NCBI GenBank assembly: GCA_021792045.1
Contig: JAJYVJ010000107.1
Coordinates: forward strand, 1-5,973
Origin: Thermoplasmata archaeon
GTDB lineage: Archaea; Thermoplasmatota; Thermoplasmata; Thermoplasmatales; Thermoplasmataceae
Direction of reading: 5' to 3'
DNA: 5,973 nucleotides
The translations under genes and the position numbers were made by a program. The notes under the pieces were generated by a model. That model did no database searches and was not told the DNA's origin. It was given only the letters and a program-made list of their open reading frames with translations. Below are positions 1-5,719 of this stretch, piece after piece; position 1 is the first letter of the stretch, and the number at the start of each line of letters is the position of its first letter.

Positions 1-266
1 TGAAATTTTCTGAAAGAAACATTGAATTAAGAAGTTTAAGGAAAAATATATCCGAGGATCTTAAAGTTTCTCAGAGCAGGTTAGATTACTTTATTAGATT
101 TTATACTGTGTTTAACCGGTTCTCGTTAAACGATACCTTATCTTGGGGAATTTATAGAGAGCTTGTAGATATCAAGAACGAAACAAAAAGAAAAGATGCC
201 TTAGACAAATTAATGTCCGGAGAATTGAGAACAACTGATGACATCAGAGATTTTAAAAGAAATTAG
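1..266 (+). CDS. Small helical protein with LSWxxY motif, 5' end at or beyond window edge
   Basis: An open frame runs from base 3 to the TAG at 264-266 and gives 87 residues. The window opens with 'tg', so the preceding codon is ?TG. That could be the start codon, making an 88-residue protein, or an internal Leu/Val/Met codon. The product is charged and looks all-helical. A segment reading RLDYFIRFYTVF is followed by LSWGIYRELVDIK and then a basic KRKDALDKL stretch. The spacing of an aromatic FY segment and an LSWxxYxxL segment resembles the N-terminal helical region of DUF1016/YhcG-type nucleases and some ParB-like helical domains. That comparison is from memory and weak, and no nuclease motif is present in the visible part. 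The gene may be a complete small DNA-binding-like protein or the tail of a larger one. The reading frame is well supported; the function is unknown. Confidence 0.6.
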   Translation, partial: KFSERNIELRSLRKNISEDLKVSQSRLDYFIRFYTVFNRFSLNDTLSWGIYRELVDIKNETKRKDALDKLMSGELRTTDDIRDFKRN

Positions 267-384
267 CCAGGGAGATTTGATTTACCTGTCTTTGCCCATT
301 TTTTCAAATAATTTAGTTTTTCGTCGAGCGAAGGAAAGTCTTAGGTTAGAAAATTGTTATTGCTCGCAGGCAATAATATTTTAA
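238..384 (+). other. Possible 48-codon ORF overlapping the upstream gene, perhaps a truncated remnant
   Basis: An ATG at 238-240 lies inside the end of the preceding gene and opens a 48-codon frame that stops with TAA at 382-384. Its first residues (MTSEILKEISQGDLI) look like an ordinary translated N-terminus, and a GGAG lies about 15 bases upstream. The overlap would suit translational coupling. The second half looks less protein-like, and the ORF ends inside an AT-rich hairpin. It could be the stump of a gene lost by deletion, a very short real gene, or chance. I recognise no family. Confidence 0.2.
351..382 (+). terminator. AT-rich hairpin, possible weak terminator of the upstream gene
   Basis: TTATTGC (357-363) and GCAATAA (370-376) form a 7-bp perfect stem with the 6-base loop TCGCAG. 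The stem can be lengthened by a G-T wobble, a T-A pair and, after one mismatch, three A-T pairs, ending in a T-rich stretch. It lies about 90 bases past the stop at 266. The low GC content of the stem makes it a weak intrinsic terminator candidate. Confidence 0.3.
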
Positions 385-559
385 TTCCTATGAGATCTAA
401 TAACTCCACAGAAAAGTATTTCGATGTTTGAAAGTGAAGTTAATGAAAGAAATTGGTTTGATCCTCGATGATAAGATCCTATTCCGTTAATAATTTTTCC
501 GAATCAAAGATGGGGTGTGAGATATATCGGACATGACAAAGCTGAAAAAAAGGTTAAAT

Positions 560-594
560 TACTTGTTCAAACATCGAGGAGATACTTTGTTCAA
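560..594. repeat. Imperfect direct repeat upstream of the restriction-modification gene, possible operator
   Basis: TACTTGTTCAA at 560-570 recurs as TACTTTGTTCAA at 583-594, with one extra T. The starts are 23 bases apart, about two helical turns. The second copy ends about 65 bases before the TTG start. The position would suit an operator controlling the restriction-modification gene, but there are only two AT-rich copies and no regulator gene is visible nearby. Confidence 0.25.
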
Positions 595-659
595 CTGAAA
601 TGGAGCCTATAGGTTTCGTACCGTGATACTGGTGAATAGAATAAAAGAAGAAACAATCA

Positions 660-3146
660 TTGTTTCAGTACGAGGATATAATACTCGGAGAAGGGAAATT
701 TCTCGTGAAGGGACATGGTTTTATAAATCAATATAATCATTCCCCTAAGTTGTTGAAGTCCGATATCATAAAAGGCCATGTAAATGAGCTCGAGCAGAAA
801 TATCGGGAAAAGTTAGAAATAGCCCAATGGCTAAATAGAAAACTTGTTAGCAACCAAGGAAACAAGGGCGTTGCGTTTTTGAATTGGTTCAGCCTCAAGG
901 AAAGCTTCTCGTATGACCTGGTAGTCAAGCTTATAAGGCTAGCAAATTCAAAACCACAAGGTACATTCTTAGATCCATTTTCAGGTGCCGGGACATCTAT
1001 TTTTGCTGCAGCGAGTTACGGAATGAAATCTATCGGAATTGAGTTATTGCCTATCGGTCAATTTTTGCATGAAACCCGATTAGCAGCCATTCTAGTTAAT
1101 ATTGCTGATTTTGAGGAAAACATATTCGAAGTCTTGAAGTATACTAAATCGAACAGGAGCCCAGGGGAGCAGTTTCTCTTCAGACACATACCGATAACCG
1201 CGGGAGCTTTTCCGCAAGACACGGAGAAGTCGATTTCGAGATTTCTCGAATTTGCTGAAGGCGTGAATGACGAATATGTGAGACAACTTTTGAAGTTCGC
1301 TTGTTTTTCTGTGCTTGAAAAGGTAAGCTACACCAGCAAGGACGGCCAATATCTCAGATGGGACATAAGGTCAGGGCGAATTCGAGCTGGAAATTATACT
1401 AAAGCAAAAATATACAACTTCATTGATGCAGTTTCAAACACTCTCACTTCTATGCTTTCAGCAATCAAAGGTAGGGACTTGTTTTTCAGAAATGCGCAGA
1501 CTATTTCAGAAAATACCATGCTTTTGAATGGTTCTGCTTTGGAAAAATTACCAGGCATACCTTCTGAGACTATCGATTTGATAATTTCATCACCTCCTTA
1601 CTGTAACAGATATGATTACACGAGAACATATGCACTTGAACTAGCGTTTCTTGGGATCGGCAATGAGAAAGTTAAAGAGCTCAGGCAGGGACTGTTATCC
1701 TGCACGGTAGAAAATAAGAGCAAGGAACAATGGTTAAGATCCTTTTATCACTCAATTGGCCGGGTTGATACTTACGAGTCTGCTAAAAGAACCTTTGATA
1801 GCAATGGGGCACTCAAATCGATTCTCAATGCATTAAAGCGCTCTATGGAGAAGAAGGAGTTGAACAACCCTGGCATATACCGGATGGTTTACAACTATTT
1901 CTTTGAGCATTCTTTCGTGATTCATGAAATGGCCAGAGTCCTGAAACAAGGAGGAAAGATATTTTACATCAATGACAACGTGAGGTACGACGGTGTCTCA
2001 ATACCAGTCGACTTTATCCTTTCTGATTTTGCAGAGTCAGCGGGACTATCCGTGACAAAGATATATTACTTGAAGAGGGGTAAAGGCAACAGCAGCCAAC
2101 AGATGGGCAAGCACGGTAGGGAGGAATTGAGAAAATGCGTTTATCTATGGGAGAAGAAAGAGGTGGATCAAATGATTGGCTATAGTAGTCACCTTAGAGG
2201 CCCGGAGGGCCTGGTATCAACTTACGAGGAGCAAAGAGCTGGTTTCCTTGCTCTTGCATTGGAAAAGAACAAGATGTCCACGCCGTTCATAGACGAGGCG
2301 AAGGTATTGCGTCAGGCAGCTTCCGCAGCAACTCATCCAAGGGATCTGCTCAATATTGATTCGATCCAACATTCGTTCTTGAAGGCAGCAGGGATCTCGG
2401 ACAAAGCCGAGAAGTTTCTTACGCAAGAAGACAAGAGAAATGCCAAGATCAACCTTATTGAGAAGTTTCTAGAACCCGCTGGACCTCAGTTCGTTGATGA
2501 ACTTGTCTACAGGTTCCTTCTAATCCAAGGAGATGCTCTTGGAGGAATGATTAGGAATATTGGAGGCAAGATGGCGAAGATAAGGTTCATAGACTTGTTG
2601 CGGGCGTCTCTACGAAGTTCTGGAATAAAGGCAGAAGTGATGCTGAGGAAGGCAAACAATTGGTTGGCAGATGAACCAAACTACGTTTCATCCGAAAGCA
2701 TAAAAGCGATGAGATGGCTCATCACTCGAAACCATAATACGCCTAATAACCAAGAGGATAGAAGAACTCTAGTTCTTGATTATACACCAAAATTTATCAA
2801 GAAGAATGTTGATGCATGCCTGTTAAATGGGTATTTCAACACTTTCACAGACGACACACTTGCTTCGCCCTCCTCATACCTAGCGTTGGGAGAACTGAAG
2901 GGAGGGATTGACCCGGCTGGTGCCGACGAACACTGGAAAACTGGAAATACAGCCCTGCAAAGGATAAGAGACGCCTTCAATCAAAAGGGGTATCGCCCCT
3001 TAACATTTTTCGTGGGTGCCGCCATAGAGAAATCTATGGCAGAAGAAATATGGAATCAACTTACCAGTGGAACACTGAGCAATGCTGCTAATCTGACCAA
3101 AGCGTCTCATATGGAGGCACTTTGCCTTTGGATGATTAGCTTATAA
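660..3146 (+). CDS. Fused DNA methyltransferase - AvaI/BsoBI-family restriction endonuclease
   Basis: One 828-residue protein appears to contain both halves of a type II restriction-modification system. Residues about 1-500 are an amino-methyltransferase: a motif X-like WFSLKESFS (76-84), the S-adenosylmethionine-binding DPFSGAGT (105-112), acidic IGIELLP (125-131), and catalytic SPPY (311-314). The serine in SPPY is typical of N4-cytosine enzymes. The roughly 200 residues between motifs I and IV may hold target recognition. The half ends at YLWEKK (495-500). Residues 505-828 are an AvaI/BsoBI-like endonuclease, with the family block ELKGGIDPAGADEHW at 745-759. D718, E745, K747 and H758 correspond to BsoBI Asp212, Glu240, Lys242 and His253; counted from M505 they are 214, 241, 243 and 254. 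Known AvaI and BsoBI cut CYCGRG and are separate polypeptides beside their methylases. TTG at 660 is chosen because an in-frame TAA lies at 642-644 and the first ATG falls after motif I. No frameshift is visible. Actual specificity is inferred. Confidence 0.9.
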   Translation: MFQYEDIILGEGKFLVKGHGFINQYNHSPKLLKSDIIKGHVNELEQKYREKLEIAQWLNRKLVSNQGNKGVAFLNWFSLKESFSYDLVVKLIRLANSKPQGTFLDPFSGAGTSIFAAASYGMKSIGIELLPIGQFLHETRLAAILVNIADFEENIFEVLKYTKSNRSPGEQFLFRHIPITAGAFPQDTEKSISRFLEFAEGVNDEYVRQLLKFACFSVLEKVSYTSKDGQYLRWDIRSGRIRAGNYTKAKIYNFIDAVSNTLTSMLSAIKGRDLFFRNAQTISENTMLLNGSALEKLPGIPSETIDLIISSPPYCNRYDYTRTYALELAFLGIGNEKVKELRQGLLSCTVENKSKEQWLRSFYHSIGRVDTYESAKRTFDSNGALKSILNALKRSMEKKELNNPGIYRMVYNYFFEHSFVIHEMARVLKQGGKIFYINDNVRYDGVSIPVDFILSDFAESAGLSVTKIYYLKRGKGNSSQQMGKHGREELRKCVYLWEKKEVDQMIGYSSHLRGPEGLVSTYEEQRAGFLALALEKNKMSTPFIDEAKVLRQAASAATHPRDLLNIDSIQHSFLKAAGISDKAEKFLTQEDKRNAKINLIEKFLEPAGPQFVDELVYRFLLIQGDALGGMIRNIGGKMAKIRFIDLLRASLRSSGIKAEVMLRKANNWLADEPNYVSSESIKAMRWLITRNHNTPNNQEDRRTLVLDYTPKFIKKNVDACLLNGYFNTFTDDTLASPSSYLALGELKGGIDPAGADEHWKTGNTALQRIRDAFNQKGYRPLTFFVGAAIEKSMAEEIWNQLTSGTLSNAANLTKASHMEALCLWMISL
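789..794. other. CTCGAG: a CYCGRG site inside the restriction-modification gene
   Basis: CTCGAG fits CYCGRG, the site cut by AvaI and BsoBI. It lies in the first 50 codons of the fusion gene. It is the only match I found by eye in the window. It matters only if the enzyme keeps the family specificity, in which case the gene must be methylated to survive. Confidence 0.5.
2160..2174 (+). promoter_or_regulatory. Internal ribosome binding site and ATG at the methyltransferase/endonuclease junction
   Basis: GAGGTG (2160-2165) stands six bases before an in-frame ATG (2172-2174, residue 505). This is a better ribosome binding site than the one before the main TTG start, where only a purine-rich AAAGAAGAAA is seen. 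It falls exactly where the methyltransferase fold should end and a separate AvaI/BsoBI enzyme should begin. It is probably the inherited start of a once separate endonuclease gene and may still work. Confidence 0.55.
2172..3146 (+). CDS. Possible separately translated AvaI/BsoBI-family endonuclease (internal start)
   Basis: This is the same frame as the fusion, read from the ATG at residue 505. It would give a 324-residue protein; BsoBI is 323 and AvaI about 315 residues. The N-terminal YEEQRAGFLALALEKN, the middle LLNIDSIQ and FLEPAG...FVDELVYRFLL, and the catalytic block with D214, E241, K243 and H254 span the whole enzyme, so nothing of the family appears to be missing. The GAGGTG box makes independent translation plausible. 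If it is used, the cell makes both a two-function fusion and free endonuclease, which could set the balance of cutting to methylation. This is an alternative product of the same gene, not an additional locus, and its use is inferred only from sequence. Confidence 0.45.
   Translation: MIGYSSHLRGPEGLVSTYEEQRAGFLALALEKNKMSTPFIDEAKVLRQAASAATHPRDLLNIDSIQHSFLKAAGISDKAEKFLTQEDKRNAKINLIEKFLEPAGPQFVDELVYRFLLIQGDALGGMIRNIGGKMAKIRFIDLLRASLRSSGIKAEVMLRKANNWLADEPNYVSSESIKAMRWLITRNHNTPNNQEDRRTLVLDYTPKFIKKNVDACLLNGYFNTFTDDTLASPSSYLALGELKGGIDPAGADEHWKTGNTALQRIRDAFNQKGYRPLTFFVGAAIEKSMAEEIWNQLTSGTLSNAANLTKASHMEALCLWMISL
2198..2212 (+). other. GC-rich hairpin just after the internal start
   Basis: AGGCCC and GGGCCT form a perfect 6-bp stem with a GGA loop, the most GC-rich short hairpin noticed in this AT-rich gene. 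It starts 24 bases after the internal ATG, where mRNA structure can slow ribosomes and affect initiation. It encodes the start of the endonuclease region (RGPEGL), so it could be coincidence. Confidence 0.3.
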
Positions 3147-3193
3147 TATAAAATTTTAAAAAAAAAGTATGCCGAAAGTAACTTGGAACGCCT

Positions 3194-3217
3194 GAAAAAA
3201 ATCCCACGATTTTTATC
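3194..3217. terminator. A/T-stem hairpin after the restriction-modification gene, possible terminator
   Basis: GAAAAAAATC and GATTTTTATC pair over ten positions with one mismatch around a CCAC loop, 48 bases past the TAA at 3144-3146. The T-run lies inside the stem, so the hairpin is close to symmetrical and could act in both directions. The low GC content makes it a weak candidate. Confidence 0.3.
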
Positions 3218-3235
3218 TCAAAGAGGAGTCAGGAA

Positions 3236-3810
3236 ATGCAATATATCGGGTTTCAATCAAGCAGATGTAAGATAACTGGAGAATGGAAAAGGAAATCTCA
3301 AATGCTCTTGGGGTTTTTCTCCTATCTGGAATTCCACTTTTTACAGATACGGTTCTTTGGACTACGACCTTGTAGAGGAATCAATAACTCAAGCTAGGGC
3401 TGAGTTAGACCTGTTTAGAAAAAGAAATCTTCTTGCATATGAACAGACAGATAGGGACAACATAAAAGCCATATATGGTAATTTTCTCCGCTCGATCAGA
3501 AGTAAAGGGAAAGCCGGTACAAAGAATGATATCCCACAGCCACGTATCTTTTGGAAAAGCGCTTCATCTGTTATGCCCTTCTTTCTTTTACTTATGGGAC
3601 AAAAGGATTGTAAAATCTTACGATTGTTTGTGGTGGTCAAGTACTTAGAGTTTTGACAACTATTGGAAATTCATGATAATGATTAGGTATCAAACTTCCA
3701 ACTTGATCGCGGGTCCTACGAAACGTTCAGAACTAAGTGGGTTGAACACTCTAAAATTGATAGTTGGATATAACCGAGCTAGATTCACTTTTTGCTTAAG
3801 CACTATCTGA
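3236..3810 (+). pseudogene. Decayed gene for a protein with a P-x-F..WD signature (frameshifts and in-frame stop)
   Basis: A gene-like start (ATG 3236-3238 preceded by AGGAG with seven bases between) opens a frame that stops at 3395-3397. A second frame, open from about 3276, carries coding-looking sequence (EESITQARAELDLFRKRNLLAYE, given here in part) and FWKSASSVMPFF. Around 3582-3588, in a T-rich run, the sense jumps to a third frame reading FYLWDKRIVKSYD. That frame hits TAG at 3646-3648, then stays open through DNYWKFM and LKLIVGYNRARFT to TGA at 3808-3810. From memory, proteins with 'KaLHLl.P..F..WD..Ia' followed by 'Y..Fm' and 'KLIDEYNw..FT' exist as uncharacterised families. The order and spacing here match that, with the EYN part changed to GYN. 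The N-terminal join is uncertain. Function is unknown. The 99-codon ORF at 3357-3656 is only a piece of this. Confidence 0.6.
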
Positions 3811-3857
3811 TGATTTACAGTGATAAAATAAATATAGGTGGGAGAAGATACAATTAA

Positions 3858-4574
3858 ATGGGAGTCAGAGTATCTGTAACTGTTAAACTTCCAGGAGGAA
3901 GCTTGGCATCAGGTTCAGACATTTCTCTTGTTAACAGAAACGCAAAATTTAAGGACTCACAGAACTGGAATGGTACGGCCGACAGTGAGGGAAATTGTAT
4001 TTGGGAAGAAATGGATAGTGGTACTTTTGGCCTTGGGGATATATACGACTTTCAGGCCAGCTTCACTGATCCAAGTAACGGTAAATCTTATATCGGACAC
4101 AAAACGGAACGAATCAAGAAAGATCAGAATGTTACAATATACCTGAGAGAAGCTCACATGGGTGAAACTTTTGAACTCAAAATTAGCAAGGACGATTTAA
4201 CTGCAGTTTCAAAACTTTCTGGCGGAGAAGAGATTCTGTCGGTGATTAGAGAGCTTTCTGTAACAACCAAAGATAAGTTAAGTCACGCATCGGTAATGCT
4301 TGAATCTTATATTGTTGAATCATTCATTAGAAATAGGCTTCACGACAAAGGTCTCTGGAAAGATAATTTTGAAAAAATTTCACTTGGAATGTTGCTGGAG
4401 AAAGCCGAAGTAAAGGCAATTCTGGGTGGCACCCTTCTTAGAAGAATAAGCATTCTAAACGAACTCAGAACAGCAGCAGTACATCCTAAGGGTGTTGAAA
4501 CGTATTTTGAAGAGGCTTCAATCGGTTTGGGTCTAATTAGAGAACTGATAAGGGACTGGTTCAGGAATGCTTAA
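3858..4574 (+). CDS. Beta-sandwich domain plus HEPN-like helical domain protein
   Basis: This 238-residue protein has no signal peptide or membrane segment and should be cytosolic. Residues about 3-97 look like a small beta-sandwich of the transthyretin/carboxypeptidase-regulatory type: alternating VSVTVKLPGG, a DSEGNCIWEEM turn (42-52), a DIYDFQASF strand, and a closing VTIYL. Residues about 125-238 are helical and end in ILNELRTAAVHPKG. R204 and H209 there give the R-x4-H motif of HEPN ribonucleases and of the related DUF4145-like domains. HEPN proteins are often RNA-cleaving effectors in toxin-antitoxin and phage-defence loci, but some are inactive. It is the first gene of a three-gene run, 50 bases before the SIR2 gene. 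A GGTGGGAG box ends 14 bases before the ATG, a rather long spacing. The beta domain may sense or bind a partner; this is inference. The exact family is not recognised. Confidence 0.75.
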   Translation: MGVRVSVTVKLPGGSLASGSDISLVNRNAKFKDSQNWNGTADSEGNCIWEEMDSGTFGLGDIYDFQASFTDPSNGKSYIGHKTERIKKDQNVTIYLREAHMGETFELKISKDDLTAVSKLSGGEEILSVIRELSVTTKDKLSHASVMLESYIVESFIRNRLHDKGLWKDNFEKISLGMLLEKAEVKAILGGTLLRRISILNELRTAAVHPKGVETYFEEASIGLGLIRELIRDWFRNA

Positions 4575-4624
4575 TTTTAAACCAAACATGATTCAAATAA
4601 TTCTCTCAAGCGAGTGGGAAAAAC

Positions 4625-5719
4625 ATGACTAAAAAGATTGTATATCTTATCGGGGCTGGCGCGACCGAAGGAGCAGCAAGGTTCCACGGATATGAAAAAA
4701 GCCTTTTGATGGATGGTCTACTGGACGATATTTCTGTTCTCTTATCCGGAAAAAGAGGAAAGGACATGGAGTGGGCAAGAAATCAACTCGCCAATGGAGC
4801 TAACTTAGAGAGACTGGTTTCACTTTATGAATATTCAGGTACCTCAAAACACATAAGAATCGCAAAGGCACTAAGAGATGCTTTCAGGATCTCACTTGAA
4901 AATAGAATAGCGGAAATTGAGAATGACTTTACTCCTGAATTATTTGTTGCACTTTTGGACATGCACAGGGTTAGGAGAATTAATGAAGAATTGACTGCTA
5001 TATTCACCACCAACTACGAAGACCTGTTGGAGCGATCAATTTTCAAGATTTATGGGAAAGTGAGTTACCCTATTCAGATTACGTCAGTTAGACAAACACT
5101 ACGGTCATCAACAACTGTACCTTTTTTCATTTTGAAACTGCACGGCTCATTTAACTGGAAAAGTGCTTATCCAATATTCCGTACAATGCCGCACGACAGA
5201 AGTAACGATAGCCTCTGGATACCTCCCGGCGTTGTGAAACGAAAAGAGGCGTATCCATTCAATATATTGTGGGGAAGAGCTAAAGAACTCCTTGACTGTG
5301 ATGTCTTAAGAATTGTTGGCTCTTCTCTTAGCCAGAATGACTGGGATTTAGTAGCCCTAATCTCTATTGCACAGGGACTGAGTACTAGTTCAAAACGACC
5401 TTTGAGAATAGAGTTTATAAACTCACTGGAAGCTAAAAATGAAATAGCTGGAACTCATCGTTATTTGGATATTGTTGGGATGGACGAAATTCCAGAAATT
5501 AAGGATTACGTCAAGAAGACTTATTATCCTTTAGATGAGCCTATTGATGATGATAAGCTTCAAGAAGCAGTAAAAGATGTGTTATCAAAAGGAAATATTT
5601 TTGAGCTATGGCTAAGAGCAAAGGGGGAGAAAATGTTTAATGACGGTTTACCTCTGGATACGGATTCTTCGGACTTCAAAGATTTCATAATTACCGGAAT
5701 GAAGGGTGGAGCTAATTGA
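4625..5719 (+). CDS. SIR2-family protein, probable NAD-hydrolysing defence effector
   Basis: This 364-residue protein shows the SIR2_2-type motif series in order: nucleotide-binding GAGAT (10-14), TTNYEDLLE with N130 (128-136), KLHGS with H173 (171-175), WIPPGVVK (198-205), and IVGSSLSQND (230-239). Asn and His of the second and third motifs are the residues needed for NAD cleavage in defence SIR2 proteins (Thoeris, DSR, SIR2-Argonaute families). All are intact, so activity is likely. Residues about 285-364 form a C-terminal acidic and helical tail (NIFELWLRAKGEKMF) with no extra domain recognised. No zinc-binding cysteine set of protein deacetylases is present, which argues against a classical sirtuin. 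A GAGTGGGA box lies before the ATG. The stop overlaps the next start. It probably depletes NAD when triggered by its neighbours; the trigger is unknown. Confidence 0.9.
   Translation: MTKKIVYLIGAGATEGAARFHGYEKSLLMDGLLDDISVLLSGKRGKDMEWARNQLANGANLERLVSLYEYSGTSKHIRIAKALRDAFRISLENRIAEIENDFTPELFVALLDMHRVRRINEELTAIFTTNYEDLLERSIFKIYGKVSYPIQITSVRQTLRSSTTVPFFILKLHGSFNWKSAYPIFRTMPHDRSNDSLWIPPGVVKRKEAYPFNILWGRAKELLDCDVLRIVGSSLSQNDWDLVALISIAQGLSTSSKRPLRIEFINSLEAKNEIAGTHRYLDIVGMDEIPEIKDYVKKTYYPLDEPIDDDKLQEAVKDVLSKGNIFELWLRAKGEKMFNDGLPLDTDSSDFKDFIITGMKGGAN
5704..5718 (+). promoter_or_regulatory. Ribosome binding site and TTG start overlapping the SIR2 stop
   Basis: GGGTGGAG (5704-5711) precedes TTG (5716-5718), and the SIR2 stop TGA (5717-5719) overlaps it as TTGA. 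This arrangement suits translational coupling and decides the start of the DUF262 gene, since no ATG occurs until the codon 19 position inside the domain. Confidence 0.65.

Larger units (their letters stand above)
267..659. other. Gene-poor interval upstream of the restriction-modification gene
   Basis: No convincing complete gene lies here. Stops are frequent in all forward frames. Two short open fragments stand out. One starts at the ATG at 443-445 and reads MKEIGLILDDKILFR before a stop. The other is an open stretch at 475-612, in another frame and lacking an ATG, that contains RWGVRYIGHDK and a basic tail. They could be pieces of a decayed gene joined by a frameshift, but they match nothing I know. 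Also present are an AT-rich hairpin at 351-382, an inverted pair TCCTCGATG (462-470) and CATCGAGGA (572-580), and a direct repeat at 560-594. No convincing -35/-10 pair was found. Confidence 0.4.

Noticed and set aside
600..660. Possible -10 box GATACT (625-630) for the restriction-modification gene
   Set aside because: No acceptable -35 element lies at the right distance, so no promoter is called.
1235..1250. Inverted repeat TTCGAGA-TT-TCTCGAA
   Set aside because: It lies inside the methyltransferase coding region, has low GC and no T-run, and is likely chance from the codons for SRFLE.
737..2980. Minus-strand ORFs of 63-85 codons inside the fusion gene (737-928, 1092-1349, 2217-2426, 2780-2980)
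   Set aside because: They lie opposite a strongly supported conserved coding region and show no recognisable protein motif.
2985..3011. Terminator-like hairpin AAGGGG/CCCCTT followed by a T-run
   Set aside because: It lies inside the endonuclease region in codons for GYRPLTFF, which look constrained by the protein. The T-run comes four bases after the stem.
3389..3640. 83-codon minus-strand ORF
   Set aside because: It is antisense to the pseudogene; composition and sequence suggest no protein family.
3357..3656. 99-codon ORF taken as an intact gene
   Set aside because: Its frame is open upstream of the TTG with no clear start signal. Its last 23 or so codons lose the protein-like sense, which continues in another frame (WDKRIVKSYD), so it is a fragment of a pseudogene.
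3792..3829. TTGCTT and TAAAAT as a promoter for the HEPN-SIR2-DUF262 run
   Set aside because: Spacing of 26 bases is far from the usual 16-18.
3928..4157. Short ORFs on both strands inside the beta-sandwich/HEPN gene
   Set aside because: They overlap a better frame with clear domain structure.
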